Assembly (NCBI GenBank): GCA_035687895.1
Contig: DASRUE010000189.1
Span: 1-11,089 of the forward strand
DNA: 11,089 nt
From: JAERML01 sp035687895
GTDB lineage: Bacteria; Bacteroidota; Ignavibacteria; UBA10030; UBA6906
Direction of reading: 5' to 3'
Part shown: piece after piece, positions 1 through 7,084 of the stretch
Numbering within the stretch: position 1 is the stretch's first letter
How the letters are laid out: each line of letters opens with the position of its first letter
Notes under the pieces: model-generated
Told to the model about the DNA's origin: nothing
Database searches by the model: none
The model's input: the letters and a program-made list of their open reading frames with translations, nothing else
Position numbers and translations under genes: made by a program

Positions 1-65
1 TTCTGCACCTGCCATCCGCTGTAGCGCGTCCCTTCGTACTCGATATAGACTTTGAACCGTCCCAT
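1..65 (-). CDS. truA: tRNA pseudouridine(38-40) synthase TruA, N-terminal fragment
   Basis: Only the first 21 codons lie in the window; the gene continues past base 1. The visible peptide starts MGRFKVYIEYEGT and goes on RYSGWQVQ. This matches the N-terminal strand of TruA enzymes, which typically read Y-[DE]-G-T-x-[FY]-x-G-[WF]-Q-x-Q. TruA converts uridines 38-40 of the tRNA anticodon stem-loop to pseudouridine in the cytoplasm. The catalytic Asp lies beyond the window edge and cannot be checked. The ATG is at 65-63 with no clear Shine-Dalgarno sequence. The gene diverges from the DinB-type gene across a 196-base intergenic region. The identification is firm for such a short piece because the motif is distinctive. 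Confidence 0.85.
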   Translation of the reverse strand, partial: MGRFKVYIEYEGTRYSGWQVQ

Positions 66-133
66 GCGTGTGAATCATGATGATCGTGGAATTTGTTCTT
101 TCGCTTCAATAGTAGACAATCCTTCCCCTTTGT

Positions 134-149
134 TCAAGTCATCTCTTGA
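134..149. repeat. Short inverted repeat TCAAG-N6-CTTGA
   Basis: TCAAG at 134-138 and CTTGA at 145-149 are perfect complements separated by six bases. The repeat sits in the truA/DinB intergenic region, and its right arm overlaps the proposed -35 element at 146-151. It could be an operator for the DinB gene, but five-base arms occur often by chance, so this is weak. Confidence 0.2.
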
Positions 150-174
150 CTTTCTTCCCAGTCTCCCATACATT
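146..174 (+). promoter_or_regulatory. Possible sigma-70-type promoter for the DinB-type gene
   Basis: TTGACT at 146-151 matches five of six consensus -35 bases. After a 17-base spacer, TACATT at 169-174 matches four of six -10 bases. It lies about 90 bases upstream of the start codon at 262. An alternative -35 (TTGACA, 200-205) has no good -10 at the right distance. If the host belongs to Bacteroidota, its promoters may follow a different consensus, which lowers confidence. Confidence 0.3.
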
Positions 175-261
175 GGCGCACCATCCCGCGGCAACTGCGT
201 TGACAAGAACTGAGTGATCCACCACGTACCAATCCATTCATACATTACCAAGGAGGAAACA

Positions 262-849
262 ATGAACACCAAAGTCTGGCAACGTGCTTTCTCTGCGATA
301 CTTGTTGTCGTACTTGCCATTGGTCCTGCTCTCGCCGGCGATGCATCATCCAAGAACGTCCCGAAGTCCGGCTTCCGGGCTGAGTACCTTGCGCAACTTG
401 CGGATGTCGAGAAGAAGATTGTGGACCTCGCGGGAGCAGTCCCACAAGAGAAGTACGGCTGGCGTCCTGGCGAAGGCGTTCGTTCGATCAGCGAAGTCTA
501 CGCGCACATCGTCGGAGCGAATTACTTCTTTATGACGTTCGTGGGAGTCAAGATGCCGGCCGGCATGGATCCGGCGATGGAGAAGACCATGACGGACAAA
601 GGGAAGATCGCCGAAATGTTGAAGCAGTCGTTTAACCATGTACGGCAGACTGTGACAGACATGCTGGACGCGAGCCTGGAGAAGGAAACAGACATGTTTG
701 GAAGGAAGACCACGTATCGAGATGCGCTGCTGACGGAAATGAACCATCTGCACGAGCACATGGGGCAGTCCATCGCCTATGCGCGCACGAATGGCGTTGT
801 GCCGCCGTGGACGGCGGCTGAGCAAGCATCCCAGAAAGATTCAAAGTAG
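262..849 (+). CDS. Exported DinB-superfamily protein
   Basis: The 195-aa product begins with a typical Sec signal peptide: charged N-terminus, hydrophobic core at residues 10-20 and likely cleavage after A25 (GPALA/GD). The mature part is a DinB-type four-helix bundle of normal length. It carries the putative metal-binding His triad, H82 in YAHIVGAN and the H162-x3-H166 pair in NHLHEHMG. Members of this superfamily bind a divalent metal, and some are thiol-dependent transferases; the substrate here is unknown, and this is not the DinB DNA polymerase. The start at 262 is chosen over an in-frame ATG at 214 because a perfect AAGGAGG lies at 250-256, five bases upstream, and because the signal peptide starts there. 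The PAP2 gene follows 60 bases downstream and may be co-transcribed. Export is unusual, since many family members are cytoplasmic. Confidence 0.85.
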   Translation: MNTKVWQRAFSAILVVVLAIGPALAGDASSKNVPKSGFRAEYLAQLADVEKKIVDLAGAVPQEKYGWRPGEGVRSISEVYAHIVGANYFFMTFVGVKMPAGMDPAMEKTMTDKGKIAEMLKQSFNHVRQTVTDMLDASLEKETDMFGRKTTYRDALLTEMNHLHEHMGQSIAYARTNGVVPPWTAAEQASQKDSK

Positions 850-909
850 CACCCATGCGCCAACCAGTGGATTGCAACTGCCTCCTCATTCTTTGTACAC
901 ACTGAGAGC

Positions 910-1755
910 ATGCGCAACGCTTTCCCACGACTCGGGCTCATGCTGGTTGCAATGTTGTGTTGTCGATGGGATGCGCAAGGCAGCGACTCCACACGCACTC
1001 ATCTGACCGTTCACGCGTTGCTTGTTCATGATGTGGAGGTCGCCCTCGGTGATGCAGGGTCGTTCTTCACTGCCCCGTTCCATTTCTCGGGAACGGAGTG
1101 GCTGTATGCAGGAGCGGTGGTGGGGGGAACGCCGTTTCTCATGTCTCTCGATGAAAGTGTTCGGCAAAAGGTGGGCCGGAGCACAGTCAGCTCGCTCAAT
1201 AATGATTTCTGGGATATCCCAACGCGATACGGCATTGTTACGTATGCCAATGTGTTCAGCATAGCAACATATGCGACCGGTCTGTTCATCAGAAGCGACG
1301 AACTTCGAGTCTCCGGTCGGCTAATGTTCGAGGCGCTTTCACTTGCGGGTGTGTCAGTCATTACGGTCAGGTATATCGCAGCGCGAAGCCGGCCATATTC
1401 AGACGATGGTCCATGGAGATTTCATGGGTTTACCTGGAGCAATGAAATCCAATCATTCCCCTCCGGGCACACAACGGTTGCTTTCGCTCTCTCCACAGTG
1501 CTCGCTGAGCGGATCGATAACATATGGGCGCGCATTGGCCTCTATGGCCTTGCAACATTAACGGCGTTTGCGCGCGTCTACAACAACCAGCATTGGATGT
1601 CCGATGTTGTGATTGGCGCTGGGTTTGGTCTTGCGGCAGGCCTTCATGTTGTGGCGAGAGAAGAGGAGCGATCCGTAGCGGCACTCCCCGGTCAGGGTCG
1701 ACTTCAAGTCTTGCCGTCGCCCCGTGGAATCACGCTCGTCATACTCCTCAAGTAG
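910..1755 (+). CDS. Exported PAP2-family (type 2 phosphatidic acid) phosphatase
   Basis: This 281-aa protein has an N-terminal signal-like segment (residues 7-18). It contains all three motifs of the PAP2/acid-phosphatase superfamily: R154-x6-R161-P162 (the usual first Lys is Arg), PSGH at 184-187, and A221-R222-x5-H228-x3-D232 (the usual Ser before R222 is Ala). The key residues H187, R222, H228 and D232 are present, so it should be active. Such enzymes remove phosphate from lipid phosphates such as phosphatidate or undecaprenyl pyrophosphate at the outer face of the membrane or in the periplasm; the substrate cannot be told from sequence. Hydrophobic stretches lie around 63-80, 110-127, 140-158, 188-200, 208-221 and 234-247. 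The start is supported by the signal peptide; the Shine-Dalgarno is weak (GAGAG at 904-908, very close). It may be co-transcribed with the DinB-type gene, and it converges on priA with 62 bases between. Confidence 0.9.
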   Translation: MRNAFPRLGLMLVAMLCCRWDAQGSDSTRTHLTVHALLVHDVEVALGDAGSFFTAPFHFSGTEWLYAGAVVGGTPFLMSLDESVRQKVGRSTVSSLNNDFWDIPTRYGIVTYANVFSIATYATGLFIRSDELRVSGRLMFEALSLAGVSVITVRYIAARSRPYSDDGPWRFHGFTWSNEIQSFPSGHTTVAFALSTVLAERIDNIWARIGLYGLATLTAFARVYNNQHWMSDVVIGAGFGLAAGLHVVAREEERSVAALPGQGRLQVLPSPRGITLVILLK

Positions 1756-1817
1756 CAGCCACACTCGTCAGCTTTCCCTCATTCCTGAAGAATCGCTCCG
1801 TGCGAAATCGTTGTGGG

Positions 1818-4334
1818 TCACATCAGTCCGGCGGGGTCGATGTCCACCGTGAGACGGACCCCTTTTTGTACACCCTTCTCCACTGAATCCAATGCTACGC
1901 GAAGGACGTGGTGGAGTTGGCTTCCGGAAGGATCTTTGCTCTTTGGACTTTTCAAGATAATGTGCCAGCGATACTGGTTGTTGATCTTCCCGATGACGGC
2001 AGGGGAGGGGCCGAGAAGAGTCACTGAGTGTTGCTGCGTCTTGAGTGCTCCAAAGAACCGCTCTGCGTGGTGTCGCACCTTTGATTCATCCGGACCTTTC
2101 GTCTCCACAAGTGCGAGGCGCGAAAAAGGAGGATAGTCCAACTCTCGACGTGCCTCCATTTCCTGCTCAAAGAACGAGCGGAAATCATGATCTATCACAT
2201 GTTGCAACGTATAATGGTTCGGCTGATGCGTTTGAATAATGACTTCTCCCTTCAACGAACTTCGTCCAGCCCGTCCGGCCACCTGTGTCAGGAGCTGGAA
2301 CGTCCGCTCCGAGGACCGGAAGTCAGGTAAAAGCATCTGTGTATCCGCGGAAATCACACCGACCAGCGTGACGTGCGGGAAGTCGAGACCTTTTGCAACC
2401 ATCTGCGTACCGAGAAGGATGTCCGCGTTCAGGTCACCGAATTTGCGCAGAAGCCGATCGTGTGCCCCCTTGCGCGACGTGGTGTCAAGGTCCATCCTGA
2501 GGATTCTCGCCTCAGGGAACAGCGCAGCAAGCTCCTGCTCGACACGTTGCGTCCCGATGCCGCGAAGTTGAAGAGTTGCGCTGCCGCAGAGAGGACATGC
2601 CGCGTGCGGTGAACGGATCATTCCGCAATAGTGACACCGGAGATGCTTTTTCGCGAGATGATAGGTGAGGGTCACGTTGCAGTTGTCGCATGCCTCTGCG
2701 TATCCACACTCCATGCATTCCACAAATGGGGCGAACCCTCGCCTGTTCTGCAGGAGAATGATCCCTTCCTTGCGGACCAGTCTGCTCTGAATTTTCTCCC
2801 GCAAGATTGCAGAGAGAGATGATTGCTGAAATTCCTTCAGCTTCTTCCGCTCAGGTTCGGGGAGTGCTTCTTTCTGTATGGCGTATTCACGTTTCCGCTC
2901 AGCAGTCATGTCTACAATGGCAATATCCGGCATCGGCACGCGATCGATACGATCAGACATTTCCAACAGCACGTATTTACCATTCGTTGCATTGAAGTAC
3001 GATTCAGCGGAAGGTGTGGCAGACCCCAGAACGACAAGAGCGTTGTTCATCGACCCGCGGACGCTGGCAACGTCGCGCGCATTATAACGAGGGACGGCAT
3101 CGAACTGCTTGTACGATGTTTCATGCTCTTCATCGACGACAATGAGCCCTAGGTTTTTCAGGGGCGCAAAGATAGCGGAGCGCGGGCCAATGACAACCTT
3201 GTAGTCACCACGAAGGGCAAGTCGCCAAACGTCGTGTCGTTCGCCGGCGGACATCCGGCTATGGATGACTGCAACCTCATTCCCGAAATGACTCTTGAAC
3301 CTGCGCACAATCTGCGGGGTGAGGGATATCTCCGGGACAAGAACAATCGCGCTCCGCCCTTTTCCCAGACAATGTCGGATGGCCTCGATGTACACCTGCG
3401 TTTTGCCACTTCCGGTCACTCCGTGCAAAAGAAATGTCCTGGGCGTTTCTTCATCCAGACTTCTTACCATGGGGCTGAGAACGGCCCGTTGTGCTGCATT
3501 CAGAACGATGGATCGCGTCTGTTCCTCTGTTCCGTAATCCTGTTGTCGATCGACCTCTCTCCGAAGTATCGGCAGGATGGCGGATGCTCTGAACTCCTTC
3601 ACCGTAGCGGTCGAAGCACCCGATTGCTTCAAAAGATCTCTGAGCGGCATCTCTGACAATCCTTCGTTGAGCAATGACTGGAGGACGGTCAACAGTTGTC
3701 GCCCCTTCATCTTCCGTTTGGACAGTGACTGGAGTGCCTGTTCGAGCTGCGGGCGATCAACCTTGTTGAGAAGGACATACTCCATCGTGCGCGCTCGCTG
3801 TGCGGGCCGAGGGACAATTTCCTCCGTGTTGACCAACCCCTGCCTCACCATGTCGTTGAGAACGGAGTGAATGTTTTTCAATCCTGTCCTTTGTTGTAGT
3901 TCACCCGAGGTCAATGGTCCATGCTCTGCGAGGAGAGAAAGGATGCGCGCACGCTTGGGCGACTGCTTCCCGGGCTCCATCGGATCTTTAGCCGGATGCA
4001 CCAGCCGCTTACTGGATTGACCGAACCCATGCGGCAAGGCTGCCTTCAACACCTCGCCAATTGGAGCGAAATAATACTCCGCAATCCATCTGCACAAGCG
4101 AAGCAACTCATCGGACACAACAGGGGCGGGGTCAAGGATATCCTTGATTGGCTTCAACGAAGAAATGGCTGAGGCAGATGGAAGTCCAACAATCAGGCCC
4201 GTGGTGTATTTTCGCCCAAAAGGGACAATGGCACGCGTGCCGACCATCGCGGATTCTTGCAATTCGGGAGGAATCAGATAGGTAAAGGTCTTTTCAATCG
4301 CGACGGGAAGGGCGACGTCGGCATACGCGGTCAT
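1818..4334 (-). CDS. priA: Primosomal protein N' (replication restart helicase PriA)
   Basis: This is an 838-aa superfamily 2 DNA helicase that recognises stalled or collapsed forks and reloads the replicative helicase. The N-terminal 3'-DNA-binding domain (about 1-105) is followed by a winged-helix-like region and linker (about 125-260). Walker A is GVTGSGKT at 305-312, the DEEH box is 401-404, a GSATPS motif is at 437-442 and QVAGRAGR is at 684-691. Eight zinc-ligand cysteines pair as C540/C543, C549/C552, C567/C570 and C580/C583. The C-terminal domain (about 730-838) includes a DPSG segment. It is about 100 residues longer than E. coli PriA (732 aa), mainly before the helicase core, which resembles Bacteroidota/Chlorobiota homologues. 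The ATG at 4334 begins directly with the domain but has no visible Shine-Dalgarno. The small exported-protein gene lies 63 bases upstream on the same strand, so the two could share a transcript. Confidence 0.98.
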   Translation of the reverse strand: MTAYADVALPVAIEKTFTYLIPPELQESAMVGTRAIVPFGRKYTTGLIVGLPSASAISSLKPIKDILDPAPVVSDELLRLCRWIAEYYFAPIGEVLKAALPHGFGQSSKRLVHPAKDPMEPGKQSPKRARILSLLAEHGPLTSGELQQRTGLKNIHSVLNDMVRQGLVNTEEIVPRPAQRARTMEYVLLNKVDRPQLEQALQSLSKRKMKGRQLLTVLQSLLNEGLSEMPLRDLLKQSGASTATVKEFRASAILPILRREVDRQQDYGTEEQTRSIVLNAAQRAVLSPMVRSLDEETPRTFLLHGVTGSGKTQVYIEAIRHCLGKGRSAIVLVPEISLTPQIVRRFKSHFGNEVAVIHSRMSAGERHDVWRLALRGDYKVVIGPRSAIFAPLKNLGLIVVDEEHETSYKQFDAVPRYNARDVASVRGSMNNALVVLGSATPSAESYFNATNGKYVLLEMSDRIDRVPMPDIAIVDMTAERKREYAIQKEALPEPERKKLKEFQQSSLSAILREKIQSRLVRKEGIILLQNRRGFAPFVECMECGYAEACDNCNVTLTYHLAKKHLRCHYCGMIRSPHAACPLCGSATLQLRGIGTQRVEQELAALFPEARILRMDLDTTSRKGAHDRLLRKFGDLNADILLGTQMVAKGLDFPHVTLVGVISADTQMLLPDFRSSERTFQLLTQVAGRAGRSSLKGEVIIQTHQPNHYTLQHVIDHDFRSFFEQEMEARRELDYPPFSRLALVETKGPDESKVRHHAERFFGALKTQQHSVTLLGPSPAVIGKINNQYRWHIILKSPKSKDPSGSQLHHVLRVALDSVEKGVQKGVRLTVDIDPAGLM

Positions 4335-4397
4335 GGGTGCAAGATCGAGAAAAGCAAAGTGAAGGGCAAGCGAGCTTCGTCGCGGTGAGTTGCCGGA

Positions 4398-4844
4398 CTA
4401 ATGCTCGACTGTGTACTGCGTCTTCCAGTGTGAGGCTTCGATTGGGTACCACGCCTCGTATAGCTTGGCGCATTTCGCGCGGCCGTTCACGAACAGCACG
4501 CACTTCACCCAGCGATCTTTTTCTCTCCGTTGTGAGAGCGTGTAAAGGGGAATATCCTGCGCAGCGAACTTGTACACAGCCTCGATGGAATCGGTCTCCG
4601 TATTATGGACACGCATTTCCACCGGACCCTCGATGAACGAAGCAAACCAGAGAAAATCCTTGTCCGGGATCGGATTGTGGTATGTTGCGAAGAACACCGA
4701 GGCGCTATCTTCAAAGTGGATCTGGTCGGTGGCCCGTGCGTGACCCAGGTCTTCGCGGCTGTATGTCGTGCCTATGGGAAGTGCACAAGCGGCAAAGGAA
4801 AAACAGAGTCCGGCGAGGAGGAGAGTATGTTGAGCGTAGCTCAT
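4398..4844 (-). CDS. Small exported protein of unknown function
   Basis: I do not recognise this 148-aa protein. Residues 1-19 form a short hydrophobic export signal. C20 lies in FAAC, which resembles a lipobox but has an unusual Phe at -3, so it is either a lipoprotein or a protein cleaved near this point. The mature part mixes predicted strands and has many aromatics (FLWFASF at 64-70; WYP at 132-134). It has two further cysteines, C115 and C125, in VKCVLF and AKCAKL, that could form a disulfide in the periplasm. The start is well supported by GAGGT at 4853-4849, five to six bases before the ATG. The gene diverges from adaA across 194 bases and lies 63 bases upstream of priA on the same strand. 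No catalytic motif is visible. Confidence 0.75.
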   Translation of the reverse strand: MSYAQHTLLLAGLCFSFAACALPIGTTYSREDLGHARATDQIHFEDSASVFFATYHNPIPDKDFLWFASFIEGPVEMRVHNTETDSIEAVYKFAAQDIPLYTLSQRREKDRWVKCVLFVNGRAKCAKLYEAWYPIEASHWKTQYTVEH

Positions 4845-5038
4845 GGGTACCTCATGATATGGCGGGATCCGCGTCCGCGGGTTGCCGGACAGTGGATGAT
4901 ACGAAGACCGATACGTTTTGTTCTGGCTGCAATATCATGAAATGAAGGCTAAAGGGCAACAGAAGTGGCGAGGGATGCCGTGATTCCTTGCACGAAAATC
5001 GGTGGACTCTGGAGACAGAATGTTGTAGCTTGTCACCC

Positions 5039-5611
5039 ATGCGACGATCACTAACAAATGCAGAAATGATCCGGGCAATGCAGCTTGACGACTCCCGGTT
5101 CGATGGACAATTCTACGTGTGCGTGCGGACCACAGGGATCTACTGTGTCCCGTCGTGTAAGGCAAAGCTCCCGAATCTGAAGAATGTCCTCTTTGTTGCC
5201 ACCCGTGAGGAGGCTATTGCTGCCGGGTTCCGCGGGTGCAAACGATGCCGTTCGGAATTCTTTCCAAACACACGGCCACCATGGCTCGAACCGATTTTGC
5301 ACACACTCAAGCAAACAAAAACACGAAAGCTCGACGAGCAAACGCTCGCCGATGTTGGGGGCGTTGACATTTCCACCATCCGTCGTTATTTCAGAACGTA
5401 TATGAACACAACCCCGATGGCAATGCATCGCAACATTCGACTCGAACGCGCCCACGCGCTCCTGAAGCGCGGCTCGGACTATCTGACTGCTGCTTATGAA
5501 ACAGGTTTTGAATCGCCGAGCGGATTCCGCGATGCGTTCATCAGACGCTACGGCTATCCTCCCTCGGCACGCAGAATGAGAGAAGTGCCCCCCAAGAACA
5601 TCCCCTGGTAA
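5039..5611 (+). CDS. adaA: AdaA-type methylphosphotriester-DNA--protein-cysteine methyltransferase and AraC-family activator
   Basis: The 190-aa product equals the N-terminal half of E. coli Ada. Residues 19-75 are the Ada zinc domain with four cysteine ligands: C36 and C40 in TTGIYCVPSC, and C67 and C70 in GFRGCKRC. Spacing is identical to E. coli C38, C42, C69 and C72, so C36 is the expected methyl acceptor. Residues about 85-178 are an AraC-type double helix-turn-helix. By the Ada model, transfer of a methyl group from a DNA methylphosphotriester to C36 turns the protein into an activator of alkylation-repair genes. The O6-methylguanine domain is absent but is supplied by ogt downstream. 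An in-frame TTG at 4988 is possible, but the ATG at 5039 fits the family N-terminus; neither has a clear Shine-Dalgarno. I could not find a convincing Ada box (AAT-N6-GCAA) upstream. Confidence 0.93.
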   Translation: MRRSLTNAEMIRAMQLDDSRFDGQFYVCVRTTGIYCVPSCKAKLPNLKNVLFVATREEAIAAGFRGCKRCRSEFFPNTRPPWLEPILHTLKQTKTRKLDEQTLADVGGVDISTIRRYFRTYMNTTPMAMHRNIRLERAHALLKRGSDYLTAAYETGFESPSGFRDAFIRRYGYPPSARRMREVPPKNIPW

Positions 5612-5616
5612 TCCGC

Positions 5617-5635
5617 GCATTGCAGAATGCAGAAT
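5617..5635. repeat. Tandem GCAGAAT repeat with small hairpin
   Basis: Between adaA and the methyltransferase gene, GCAGAAT occurs twice back to back (5622-5628 and 5629-5635). GCATT at 5617-5621 can pair with AATGC at 5626-5630 across a four-base loop. There is no following T-run, so it does not look like an intrinsic terminator. It may be a chance simple repeat or a minor mRNA structure. Confidence 0.35.
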
Positions 5636-5662
5636 CATTGTCCCACGTAGTCGAAAGGCAAC

Positions 5663-6484
5663 ATGAACGTGAGTAATGACAAAGAATATGCCCTCGGGAC
5701 GGATGACGCTGAGATCGTGAGACTCGGGGTGCAGCACAAGCTATGGAGCGCCTCAGCGTTCGCGATCTGGGAGCGGGCGGGTATCTCTGCGGGGAAAAGT
5801 GTTCTCGACCTCGGCTGCGGGCCAGGATATACAAGTTTTGATCTTGCGGGGATTGTCACATCAAAGGGGAAAGTTGTTGCGATTGACGAATCACCCCGAT
5901 TCATTGAGCATCTGAAGAAACGTCAGCGACTCACCGATGGTGTTACCATTGATGCCCGTGTCGGCGATGTGCAACAGCTTGATTTGCATGCCGGGAGCAT
6001 TGACGCGGTGTATCAGCGCTGGGTGCTCTGTTTTGTAAAGGACCCTGAGGCGGTAATTCGTGGAGCCGCGCGTTCTCTCAAGCCCGGCGGTGTTTTTGCG
6101 ATTCAAGAATACATGCATTATGAGGGAATTCTTCTTGCACCAGAGAGCAAAGCGTTTCATCGTTTCGTGACTGTGGTCGCTGATGCATGGAACCTCAGAG
6201 GCGGTGACACGAAGGTCGGTTTGCGGCTCCCCGACTTGTTGGCGAAACATGGTTTGATACCACATGAAATTCGGCCTCTTCACCGGATTGCCCGACCTCA
6301 TTCGCAGCTCTGGACGTGGCCAAGCATTTTCATTGACACATACGGTCCCAAGCTTGTAGAAGAAGGAAAGCTGACGACGAAAGAATACGAGGCGCTTGTG
6401 CAGGATTGGGTGGCCCGAACCAACGATCCGGGTGCATTTTTCTGCTCTCCACCTATGATCGAGATTATCGCTGTGAAGGAGTGA
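5663..6484 (+). CDS. Class I SAM-dependent methyltransferase, substrate unknown
   Basis: This 273-aa protein has a Rossmann-type methyltransferase domain. Motif I is VLDLGCGPG at 47-55, which binds S-adenosylmethionine. VVAIDES at 71-77 carries the acidic residue (D75) expected to hold the ribose hydroxyls. An LKPGG turn typical of the UbiE/Methyltransf_11 fold follows further on, in the ARSLKPGGVFAIQEY segment. An N-terminal YALGTDDAE...LW segment precedes the fold and recurs in an uncharacterised methyltransferase family; that recollection is from general knowledge, not a search. The C-terminal 100 residues are likely substrate-binding. AAAGG at 5654-5658 is an acceptable Shine-Dalgarno for the ATG. 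It lies 51 bases after adaA and 38 bases before ogt, all on one strand, so it is probably in the same operon and may be induced by alkylation. The substrate (small molecule, quinone, protein or other) cannot be told. Confidence 0.9.
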   Translation: MNVSNDKEYALGTDDAEIVRLGVQHKLWSASAFAIWERAGISAGKSVLDLGCGPGYTSFDLAGIVTSKGKVVAIDESPRFIEHLKKRQRLTDGVTIDARVGDVQQLDLHAGSIDAVYQRWVLCFVKDPEAVIRGAARSLKPGGVFAIQEYMHYEGILLAPESKAFHRFVTVVADAWNLRGGDTKVGLRLPDLLAKHGLIPHEIRPLHRIARPHSQLWTWPSIFIDTYGPKLVEEGKLTTKEYEALVQDWVARTNDPGAFFCSPPMIEIIAVKE

Positions 6485-6523
6485 ACAAAACATAGAGGGT
6501 AAACCTAGAATTGGAGAGCAAGC

Positions 6524-7084
6524 ATGATAACATATAGCATTGTGAAGAGTCCAATAGGGGGGTTAGTGGCGGGAACGACAGCCAGGGGTGTTTGTCTGTT
6601 TGAATTTGCCGACCGAGGAGGATTCGAGCGAATCCATGCACGCATCCTGAAGAGGTATGGAATGGAAATGACAGCAGGGAGGAATTCGTTGCTCTCCGAC
6701 ATCGAGAAACAGGCGGGCGAATACTTTGCCGGGGAACGATCGGGATTTGATCTGCCGCTTGATCAGAAAGGGTCTGAGTTTGAACGCTCCGTATGGAATG
6801 AGTTGATGAAGATTCCTGCCGGCGCAACCCGTTCGTATGGTGAGATTGCCAAGCTGTTGGGCAGGCCGGGTGCAGCGCGTGCTGTCGGGAGGGCAAACGG
6901 TGCCAACTACATAGCGATTATTGTCCCATGCCACCGTGTGATTCAGGAGGATGGAAGTCTGTGCGGATATGGTGGTGGACTCTGGCGAAAGCAGTATCTA
7001 CTTGATCTGGAGAAGAGGAGCACGGGAGGGGTCACCGGTGAAGGGAAGAGCGTGCCCGAACGGTCGATTGCAGTACTCAGCTGA
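6524..7084 (+). CDS. ogt: Methylated-DNA--[protein]-cysteine S-methyltransferase (Ogt/AdaB)
   Basis: This 186-aa suicide repair protein takes methyl or alkyl groups from O6 of guanine (and O4 of thymine) in DNA onto its own cysteine. The active site is PCHRV at 135-139, with C136 as acceptor, followed by the LCGYGGGLWRK segment at 147-156 that lines the pocket. The DNA-binding helix-turn-helix covers about 103-127 (TRSYGEIAKLLGRPGAARAVG). The N-terminal ribonuclease-like domain occupies about 1-80, and the length is normal for the family. GGAGAG at 6513-6518 supports the start. It is the last gene of the adaA-methyltransferase-ogt run and supplies the activity missing from AdaA, as in the split adaA/adaB arrangement of Bacillus subtilis. 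Residues after about 165 form a short non-conserved tail. The stop codon lies inside the end of the convergent murB gene. Confidence 0.97.
   Translation: MITYSIVKSPIGGLVAGTTARGVCLFEFADRGGFERIHARILKRYGMEMTAGRNSLLSDIEKQAGEYFAGERSGFDLPLDQKGSEFERSVWNELMKIPAGATRSYGEIAKLLGRPGAARAVGRANGANYIAIIVPCHRVIQEDGSLCGYGGGLWRKQYLLDLEKRSTGGVTGEGKSVPERSIAVLS

Noticed and set aside
346..825. 159-codon open frame on the minus strand across the DinB-type gene
   Set aside because: Antisense to a gene with perfect Shine-Dalgarno, signal peptide and His triad; its own product is Arg/His-rich noise.
1759..1816. Possible terminator between the PAP2 gene and priA (CCACA ... TGTGG, and ATTC/GAAT at about 1781-1793)
   Set aside because: Stems are only four or five base pairs, one with a loop of nearly 50 bases, and there is no T-run on either strand.
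4605..4940. Plus-strand open frame overlapping the 148-aa exported protein gene
   Set aside because: The minus-strand gene has a good Shine-Dalgarno and signal peptide; the plus-strand product looks like random Arg-rich translation.
4988..5038. TTG start for a longer AdaA
   Set aside because: The extra 17 residues do not resemble the Ada N-terminus and there is no Shine-Dalgarno; the ATG at 5039 fits better, though it also lacks a clear ribosome binding site.
4845..5038. Search for an Ada box (AAT-N6-GCAA) or strong promoter in the divergent region before adaA
   Set aside because: GCAA occurs at 4928-4931 and near 4955 but not with AAT at the right spacing, and no -35/-10 pair is convincing on either strand.
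5051..5737. Long open frame (228 codons) on the minus strand across adaA
   Set aside because: It is the antisense shadow of adaA: the plus-strand frame carries the full Ada zinc domain and AraC domain, while the minus-strand protein has no recognisable motif.
5891..6493. 200-codon open frame on the minus strand across the methyltransferase gene
   Set aside because: Antisense to a clear SAM methyltransferase; no family features and no credible start signal.
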